Assembly: GCF_900107135.1 (NCBI RefSeq)
Contig: NZ_FNOV01000001.1
Location: 503,385-567,384 of the forward strand
Direction of reading: 5' to 3'
Origin: Hymenobacter psychrophilus
GTDB taxonomy: Bacteria > Bacteroidota > Bacteroidia > Cytophagales > Hymenobacteraceae
DNA length: 64,000 nucleotides
The translations under genes were made by a program, and so were the position numbers. This document shows, piece by piece, positions 58,839-64,000 of this stretch; the stretch's first letter is position 1; every line of letters begins with the position of its first letter. Below the pieces are notes generated by a model. The model made no database searches. It was not told the DNA's origin and saw nothing but the letters and a program-made list of their open reading frames with translations.

Positions 58839-60122
58839 ATGCACGAGTCAGCTCAACTAAAAGTTTACAAATTTGGCGGGGCCTCAGTGAAGGATGCCGC
58901 CGCTATTCGCAACCTGGGCCGCATAGTAGCCGAGCACGGCCGCCCCGGCCCGCTGGTGATTGTGGTGTCGGCGATGGGCAAAACCACCAACGCCCTGGAG
59001 GCCCTGCTGCAACTCGCCCATGCCGGCCAGCCTTATGCCGCCGAGCTGGCCGAGCTGCGCGACTTCCACGCCAACGTGGCCGCCGAGCTGGACCTGCCCG
59101 CCGACGAGCTGTTGGACGAGTTGCTGGCCGGACTTCAGACCCAGCTAACAGCCGCGGCCACCGTTTCTGAGGCCGACCTTGACCGGCACTACGACCAGGT
59201 GGTGAGCTTCGGCGAGCTGCTGGCCACGCACATCGTGGCCGCGTTTCTGCGGGCCCGCTGGCTCGACTGCCGCCCGCTCATCCGCACCGACGAAACCTGG
59301 CGCGAGGGCCGCCTAGACTGGGTTGCCACCGAAGCTGCCTTGCGTGCCGCTTTGCCACTTGAAGATCTGGTCCAGGGCCCGCCGGTGGTGACGCAGGGCT
59401 TCGTGGGCGGCACGGCCAGCGGCCTCACTACCACGCTGGGCCGCGAGGGTTCCGACTTCACGGCCGCCATTCTGGCCTACTGCCTGGAGGCCGAATCGGT
59501 CACCATCTGGAAAGACGTGGCGGGTTTGCTGAACGCCGACCCAAAAATCTTTGCTGACACGGTGCGCTACCCGGAAATCAGCTACCAAGAAACCATCGAA
59601 ATGGCCTACTACGGGGCCTCGGTCATTCACCCCAAAACCATCAAGCCGCTGGCCGTGCGCGGTATTCCGCTGCTGGTGAAGTCGTTTCTGGACCCCACGG
59701 CCGAGGGCACCCGTATCCACGACTGCCGCCATGGGCTGCTCGTGCCGGCCTTCATCCGCAAAACCGACCAGTGCCTGGTTTCCTTCGAGTCGAAGGAGCT
59801 GGACTTCATTTCGGAGGAAAACCTGGAGGTGATTTTTGGCGTGCTGGCTCAGGTACGGCTGAAAATCCGACTCATGCAGAATTCAGCCATCAGCTTTTCG
59901 GTGTGCACCGATTTTCTGCCGGCCCGCCTCGAACAGCTGCTGGCGCGGCTGCGCGACCAGTTCACCATTCACTACAACACCGGCCTGGAGCTGTACACCA
60001 TCAAAAACTACGATGCCCCCAGCCTGCAGCGGCTGACGGCCGGCCGCGAGCTGCTGCTGGAGCAGCGTACCCGCCAAACGTTCCAGTTCGTATGCCGCGG
60101 CGCAGGGGAAATGGAGGGGTAG
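58839..60122 (+). CDS. Monofunctional aspartate kinase
   Basis: A 427-residue aspartokinase that phosphorylates aspartate at the start of the lysine/threonine/methionine pathway. KVYKFGGASVKD is the N-terminal nucleotide-binding motif, VTQGFVGGTASGLTTTLGREGSDFTA the substrate loop (key part TTTLGREGSD), and SVTIWKDVAGLLNADPK a kinase signature. The C-terminal region (SFESKELDFISEENLE and after) is an ACT-like regulatory domain. I chose the ATG at 58839. The TAG stop is adjacent to a palindromic element. Confidence 0.92.
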   Translation: MHESAQLKVYKFGGASVKDAAAIRNLGRIVAEHGRPGPLVIVVSAMGKTTNALEALLQLAHAGQPYAAELAELRDFHANVAAELDLPADELLDELLAGLQTQLTAAATVSEADLDRHYDQVVSFGELLATHIVAAFLRARWLDCRPLIRTDETWREGRLDWVATEAALRAALPLEDLVQGPPVVTQGFVGGTASGLTTTLGREGSDFTAAILAYCLEAESVTIWKDVAGLLNADPKIFADTVRYPEISYQETIEMAYYGASVIHPKTIKPLAVRGIPLLVKSFLDPTAEGTRIHDCRHGLLVPAFIRKTDQCLVSFESKELDFISEENLEVIFGVLAQVRLKIRLMQNSAISFSVCTDFLPARLEQLLARLRDQFTIHYNTGLELYTIKNYDAPSLQRLTAGRELLLEQRTRQTFQFVCRGAGEMEG

Positions 60123-60127
60123 CAACA

Positions 60128-60229
60128 CGTCATTCAGCGCGAAGCGAAGAACCGCGCGTACCACCGTAGCCCTGATGCAGGCAGTACTTTGACCCGCGCG
60201 ATTCTTCGCTTCGCGCTGAATGACGTTCT
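60128..60229. repeat. Inverted repeat with CGTCATTC core and GTTCT end
   Basis: Arms 60128-60158 and 60195-60225 are reverse complements with one mismatch and contain CAGCGCGAAGCGAAGAA. The right end continues into GTTCT. The left end runs straight into the TAG stop of the aspartate kinase gene. Confidence 0.88.
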
Positions 60230-60265
60230 TTGCTCTTCCTGTTCTTTTCAGCTTTTGCACTACAT

Positions 60266-61045
60266 ATGACGCCCGAATTCATCCTCGTAACGCCCCAGGC
60301 GCGGCCCCAGGTAGCCCTGATTCAACTTAACCGCCCCAAGGAGCTCAACGCCCTCAACCTGCAGCTGATGCAGGAAGTGGCTGCCGCCCTCAAGCAACTC
60401 GACCAGGACCCTGAGGTGCGCGTGATTGTGCTGGCGGGCAACGAGCGGGCCTTCGCCGCCGGCGCCGACATCAAGCAGATGGCCGGCCGCACGGCTATTG
60501 ACATGCTACTGATTGACCAGTTCAGCATCTGGGACCAGATCCGGCGCACCACCAAGCCGCTGCTGGCCGCCGTGTCGGGCTTCGCGCTGGGCGGCGGCTG
60601 CGAGCTGGCCATGACCTGCGACATGATTGTGGCCTCGGAAACGGCCAAGTTCGGGCAGCCCGAAATTCGCATCGGCACCATGCCGGGCGCGGGTGGCACC
60701 CAGCGCCTCACCCGCGCCATCGGTAAGGCCCGGGCCATGGAAATGGTGCTGACCGGCGAGCCAATGGGCGCCGACGAAGCCGCCCGCCACGGCCTCGTAA
60801 ACCGCGTGGTGCCCGTGGGCCAGTACTTGGAGGAAGCCTTCCGCCTGGCCGCCAGCATGGCCAAAATGTCGCCCGTAGCGGCCCGGCTGGCCAAGGAATC
60901 GGTGAACCGCGCCTTCGAAACCCACCTAGATGAGGGCCTGCACTTCGAGCGCAAGAACTTCTACATGACCTTCGCCTCCGAAGACCAGAAGGAGGGCATG
61001 GCCGCCTTCGTGGAGAAGCGGCCGGCCGAGTTTAAGGGCCGGTAA
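60266..61045 (+). CDS. Enoyl-CoA hydratase
   Basis: A 259-residue crotonase. The oxyanion-hole residues are in AAGADIKQMAG, the second loop is FALGGGCELAMTCD, and both catalytic glutamates are in FGQPEIRIGTMPGAGGTQRL and its neighbour. The sequence follows mitochondrial ECHS1 closely. It hydrates 2-enoyl-CoA in fatty-acid beta-oxidation. I chose the ATG at 60266. Confidence 0.93.
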   Translation: MTPEFILVTPQARPQVALIQLNRPKELNALNLQLMQEVAAALKQLDQDPEVRVIVLAGNERAFAAGADIKQMAGRTAIDMLLIDQFSIWDQIRRTTKPLLAAVSGFALGGGCELAMTCDMIVASETAKFGQPEIRIGTMPGAGGTQRLTRAIGKARAMEMVLTGEPMGADEAARHGLVNRVVPVGQYLEEAFRLAASMAKMSPVAARLAKESVNRAFETHLDEGLHFERKNFYMTFASEDQKEGMAAFVEKRPAEFKGR

Positions 61046-61058
61046 GTAACCAAAACCA

Positions 61059-61149
61059 CTGGCGTCCTGCGCTTGCGAAGGCTCTATGCAGCCGCTGTTC
61101 CCAAAGGAAGCGGGTTCTAACCGGGTCTTTCACAAGCGCAGGATGTCAG
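61059..61149. repeat. Imperfect inverted repeat with CTGCGCTTG core
   Basis: Left arm about 61059-61084 and right arm about 61124-61149 share TCCTGCGCTTG and are related to the other palindromic elements by a CTGACATCC/GGATGTCAG end. It lies between the enoyl-CoA hydratase and PerR genes. Confidence 0.7.
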
Positions 61150-61211
61150 GCTACTTTATTTCCCCAAACGCCCCGAATGAAACAATTTTTCTTTCGCAAT
61201 GCTTATAGGCT

Positions 61212-61219
61212 TATCTTTG
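61212..61219 (+). promoter_or_regulatory. Candidate -7 element of the PerR-like gene
   Basis: TATCTTTG is an exact TAnnTTTG match 19 bases ahead of the GTG start at 61239. A palindrome (61223-61233) lies between them. Confidence 0.45.
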
Positions 61220-61222
61220 CGG

Positions 61223-61233
61223 AGAATTATTCT
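61223..61233. promoter_or_regulatory. Candidate Fur/PerR operator
   Basis: AGAAT-T-ATTCT has perfect 5-bp arms around one base and sits between the -7 element and the GTG start of the regulator gene. Its AT-rich dyad resembles the core of PerR boxes, but matches only partly. Autoregulation is inferred. Confidence 0.35.
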
Positions 61234-61238
61234 TATCT

Positions 61239-61724
61239 GTGCACGATCATCAACACCCTCATTCAGCTCTTACGCCCGAGCAACTGCAACAGCAGCTGGC
61301 TGATGCCGGGTTGCGGGCCACCCGCCAGCGCCTCCTGATTCTGGGGAGCTTGCTGGTGCTGCCCGGCCACCCAACCGCCGAGCAGGTGCACCAGCGCGTG
61401 ACCGAGCAGTTGTCATCGGTTTCGCTGGGCACTGTGTATAAGGCGCTCGATTCGTTTGTGGCCGCCGGCCTCACGCGCCGGGTCGCCTCGGCCGAGGGCT
61501 CGCGCCGCCGCTACGATGCCGACTGCACCGAGCACCACCACCTAGTCTGCGCCGATACCCAAGAAATCATCGACTACTGCGACCCGCAGCTAGATGACCT
61601 GATTCGGAATTTTTTTGCGGCCAAGGGACTGCCGGGCTTCCAACCGCACTCCTTCTCGCTGCATGTAACGGGCAACCGCGTGGCTGATTCGTCCGCTGCC
61701 GGCCCAGCCAAACAGACCACCTGA
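61239..61724 (+). CDS. Fur-family regulator, PerR-like
   Basis: A 161-residue metal-responsive repressor. The N-terminal winged helix (LADAGLRATRQRLLILGSLL) is followed by the metal-binding HHHLVCADTQEI. Only one cysteine occurs in that motif and there is no second CxxC, so the structural zinc site of classic Fur/PerR is missing, as is usual for Bacteroidota PerR-type proteins. The GTG at 61239 starts MHDHQHP. The next gene is a peroxiredoxin, a typical PerR target, which supports peroxide sensing. Confidence 0.85.
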   Translation: MHDHQHPHSALTPEQLQQQLADAGLRATRQRLLILGSLLVLPGHPTAEQVHQRVTEQLSSVSLGTVYKALDSFVAAGLTRRVASAEGSRRRYDADCTEHHHLVCADTQEIIDYCDPQLDDLIRNFFAAKGLPGFQPHSFSLHVTGNRVADSSAAGPAKQTT

Positions 61725-61861
61725 CGGCTGGGGCTTACGGCCGCTTCTTCCTAACTTTTCTTTTCTGATTCGCCGCCCGGTTGCGGGCGGCCGTCAGCTT
61801 ACGGGCTTACTTACCCAGTCATCACTCAGTCATTCACCTTCAACCTTAATTTTAAAAACGC

Positions 61862-62500
61862 ATGGCAGTTCTTGTTGGTAAACGCGCTCCTTCTTTCAAA
61901 GCCACCGCCGTTATTGATGGCGAGTTCGAGGAGGATTTCTCCCTCGACCGGTATTTGGGCAAGAAGCACGTCATTTTCTATTTCTACCCCGCCGACTTCA
62001 CCTTCGTTTGCCCCACCGAAATCATTGCTTTTGAGGACCGTCTGGCCGATTTCGAGGCTAAGGGTGTCGCCATTGTGGGCTGCTCGACCGATACGCACTT
62101 CTCGCACTTCGCCTGGCTGCAGACGCCCCGCGACAACGGCGGCATCGAGGGCGTAACCTACCCGCTGGTGGCCGACGCCACCAAGACCATTGCCTCCAAC
62201 TACGACGTACTCGGCGGCCACTACGACTACAACGAAGCCGGCGAAATGACCTTTATCGGCTCGCCCCTGGCCTACCGTGGTCTGTTCCTGATCGACAAGG
62301 ACGGCATCGTGCGCCACCAGGTGGTAAACGACGGCCCACTGGGCCGCAGCATCGACGAAGCCATGCGCATGGTAGATGCCCTGCAGTACTTCGAGGAGAA
62401 GGGCGAAGTTTGCCCCGCCAACTGGGAGGAAGGCAAGGAGGGCATGCAGGCCACTCGCGAAGGCGTAGCCAACTACCTCGGCAAACAGTCTGCTCACTAA
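61862..62500 (+). CDS. 2-Cys peroxiredoxin (AhpC/Prx1 type)
   Basis: A 212-residue thiol peroxidase. The peroxidatic cysteine is in FVCPTE and the resolving cysteine in VCPANW. The C-terminal KEGMQATREGVANYL is typical of decameric Prx1/AhpC enzymes. It reduces hydrogen peroxide and organic peroxides. It lies directly after the PerR-like gene, 137 bases apart, and is followed by a terminator. Confidence 0.95.
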   Translation: MAVLVGKRAPSFKATAVIDGEFEEDFSLDRYLGKKHVIFYFYPADFTFVCPTEIIAFEDRLADFEAKGVAIVGCSTDTHFSHFAWLQTPRDNGGIEGVTYPLVADATKTIASNYDVLGGHYDYNEAGEMTFIGSPLAYRGLFLIDKDGIVRHQVVNDGPLGRSIDEAMRMVDALQYFEEKGEVCPANWEEGKEGMQATREGVANYLGKQSAH

Positions 62501-62550
62501 TAGTAGAAGGGAGACTCGATTACCGTCTCACCTCTCACTTCTGAAACGAG

Positions 62551-62582
62551 AAGCCTCTGCCCTGCCGGGTGGGGGCTTTTTG
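62551..62582 (+). terminator. Terminator after the peroxiredoxin gene
   Basis: A 12-bp stem (62551-62562 with 62567-62578), containing G-T wobbles and one mismatch, is followed by T residues. It abuts the -33 box of the next promoter. Confidence 0.7.
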
Positions 62583-62611
62583 TTTGATGTGGGCCGAAGG
62601 GCGTACTTTTG
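62583..62611 (+). promoter_or_regulatory. waaA promoter with both Bacteroidota elements
   Basis: TTTG at 62583-62586, a 17-base spacer, then TACTTTTG at 62604-62611: the full -33/-7 architecture. It predicts a transcript start near 62618 and rules out translation starts before that point. Confidence 0.65.
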
Positions 62612-62661
62612 TAGTGGGCAGCTTCGGGCTGCTCGTTTCACCCGCCTTCTTTCGCTTGCTT

Positions 62662-63912
62662 TTGCGCCTACTGTATTCTCTTGGTCTGCGACTGTATGCG
62701 CTGCTGCTGCGGCTGCTGAGCCCTTTCGTGCCCAAGGCTGCCGCCTGGGCGGCCGGGCGGCGCGGGCTGCTGGGCCGCATCCGTGGGGAGCTGCGCCACG
62801 AAGCTGCACCGATGGTGTGGTTTCATTGCGCCTCGCTGGGCGAATTCGAACAGGGCCGCCCGCTGATGGAAGCCTACCGGGCCGAATACCCCGACCATAA
62901 GCTGGTGCTTACCTTCTTCTCGCCCTCGGGCTACGAGGTGCGCCACAACTGGCCCGGCGCCGATTACGTGTTCTACCTGCCCCTCGATACGGCTGCCAAC
63001 GCCCGCACTTTTCTGGATGCCGTGCGGCCGCAGCTGGCCGTGTTCGTGAAGTACGAGTTCTGGTACTACTTCCTGCGGGAACTACAGCGGCGGGAAATTC
63101 CGGCCATCTGCGTGTCGGCTATTTTCCGGCCCAAGCAGGTATTTTTCCAGCCCTGGGGTGGGTTTTTCCGCCGTATCCTGGGCTCCTTCACGCATATCTT
63201 TACGCAGAACCAGGCCTCGGCCGGGCTGCTGCGCGGTGCCGGCCTGAGCCGCGTGAGCGTGGCCGGCGACACGCGCTTCGACACGGTGGTGCACACGGCT
63301 TCGGCCCCGCCCCGCGCCCTGCCCCTCATCGAGGCCTTCACCGACGACTGGTGCCCGGTACTGATTGTGGGCAGCAGCTGGGCCGAGGATATTGCCGTGC
63401 TCACGCCCCTTTTCGAGCAGTACCAGCAGGAGCTGCGCTTTATTGTGGCGCCCCACGAAGTAACCGAGGCCAACCTGCGCCGGGTAGAAACCGCTCTGCC
63501 GGGCCAGGTGGTACGCTACTCGCAGGCCACGGAAGCTACTGTAGCCGATGCCCGGCTGCTGCTCATCGACAACGTGGGGCTGCTCAGCTCGCTCTACCGT
63601 TTCGGCCATTTTGCCTACGTGGGCGGGGCTTTTGGCAAGGGCCTGCACAATACGCTCGAAGCCGCGGCTTTTGGCCTGCCGCTGTTCTTCGGCCCTACTT
63701 ACCATAAGTTTCAGGAGGCCGAGGAGCTCGTGGCGTTGGGCTGCGCCTTCCCCATAGCCTCGGCCGACGAACTGCTCAAAGCCTTCGGCGGGCTCTACTA
63801 CCGCGAGGAGGCCCGCCTGCAGGTGCAGGACCAAAGCCTCGACTACGTACACGACCACAGCGGCGCCACCCGCAAAATTATGCGTTGGGTGGAAGGCGAG
63901 TTGGTGAAGTAG
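62662..63912 (+). CDS. waaA: 3-deoxy-D-manno-octulosonic acid transferase (Kdo transferase)
   Basis: A 416-residue GT-B enzyme that adds Kdo to lipid IVA in LPS synthesis, on the inner membrane. Family landmarks: WFHCASLGEFEQGRPLMEA, LTFFSPSGYEVRHNW, FVKYEFWYYFLREL, and VGGAFGKGLHNTLEAAAFG. The open frame reaches back to 62569, but the strong promoter at 62583-62611 lies inside that extension. I take the TTG at 62662 (MRLLYSLGLRLYALLLRL), which fits the usual hydrophobic N-terminus; a TTG at 62656 is the alternative. The protein ends 88 bases before the window end. Confidence 0.9.
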   Translation: MRLLYSLGLRLYALLLRLLSPFVPKAAAWAAGRRGLLGRIRGELRHEAAPMVWFHCASLGEFEQGRPLMEAYRAEYPDHKLVLTFFSPSGYEVRHNWPGADYVFYLPLDTAANARTFLDAVRPQLAVFVKYEFWYYFLRELQRREIPAICVSAIFRPKQVFFQPWGGFFRRILGSFTHIFTQNQASAGLLRGAGLSRVSVAGDTRFDTVVHTASAPPRALPLIEAFTDDWCPVLIVGSSWAEDIAVLTPLFEQYQQELRFIVAPHEVTEANLRRVETALPGQVVRYSQATEATVADARLLLIDNVGLLSSLYRFGHFAYVGGAFGKGLHNTLEAAAFGLPLFFGPTYHKFQEAEELVALGCAFPIASADELLKAFGGLYYREEARLQVQDQSLDYVHDHSGATRKIMRWVEGELVK

Positions 63913-64000
63913 CGAGATGGGGCGTTTAACGCTTAAGGGCCCGCAGGCGTCCGCGACGCAAAGCAGTCAACTATTGTTTTCCAACCGATTTGAAATCCCA

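Noticed and set aside
1..64000. tRNA, rRNA, CRISPR, riboswitch, insertion sequence or prophage
   Set aside because: I saw no cloverleaf-like sequences, spaced direct repeats, transposase or phage genes. Small RNAs and riboswitches with weak sequence signatures cannot be excluded by eye.

Overview
The window comes from a GC-rich member of the Bacteroidota, most likely a Hymenobacter-like member of the Cytophagales. The evidence is the gene content: DUF3127 and DUF5606 proteins, an S46 dipeptidyl-peptidase, PorT and a PorE-like OmpA protein, BaiN-type flavoprotein, Bacteroidota-type PerR. Many -7 promoter elements also match TAnnTTTG, and Shine-Dalgarno sequences are mostly absent. It reads as chromosomal housekeeping sequence. 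I saw no rRNA, tRNA, CRISPR array, transposase, prophage or plasmid genes. The window holds 58 supported protein genes, mostly short operons or single genes on both strands, and it is rich in palindromic repeat elements.

Layout. 0-13 kb: an XRE regulator, a periplasmic L,D-transpeptidase, an M1 aminopeptidase, a convergent cyanophycinase / isoaspartyl-peptidase pair, a DUF3127 protein, a leucine-rich-repeat kinase, an SDR, an AlbA-type protein, a 38-residue basic protein, DinB and YkvA proteins. 13-24 kb: an S46 peptidase with the DPP11-type arginine, secreted and outer-membrane proteins, an amidohydrolase, a glycosyltransferase, a DUF1571 protein with a LysM-like insert, a DECR-like SDR, an epimerase-like protein, a BaiN-like flavoprotein and a DUF2383 protein. 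24.5-27 kb: a cold-stress-like pair, a DEAD-box helicase with a glycine-rich tail and a CspA protein. 28.8-39.4 kb: two halves of an AddAB-type recombination nuclease, separated by a protease, a zinc-ribbon membrane protein, an MFS carrier and a hypothetical protein. 40-49 kb: an Fcy1-like cytosine deaminase, small membrane proteins, MscS, ClC, RNase HI, TrmN6, an ABC ATPase with a membrane partner, and a saccharopine-dehydrogenase-like protein. 49-64 kb: cytidine deaminase, hydrolase, SDR, a porT-ubiE overlap next to a PorE-like protein, EngB, a TonB-like protein, DUF5606, FBPase, aspartate kinase, enoyl-CoA hydratase, a PerR-peroxiredoxin pair and WaaA.

The most unusual feature is the set of palindromic repeats. 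At least nine inverted-repeat elements of roughly 40-125 bp lie between genes. Several begin AGAAC and end GTTCT, and several share a GTCATnCTGAG-type core. Some fill the gap between convergent genes so completely that the flanking stop codons touch or overlap the element ends. A tenth palindrome of a different family lies inside the addB-like coding sequence. It adds about 45 residues in frame and is open in the equivalent frame on both strands, much as Rickettsia palindromic elements are. Two smaller curiosities are a nine-copy 9-bp tandem repeat just upstream of an ABC ATPase gene and a 48-bp perfect palindrome acting as terminator between two convergent genes.
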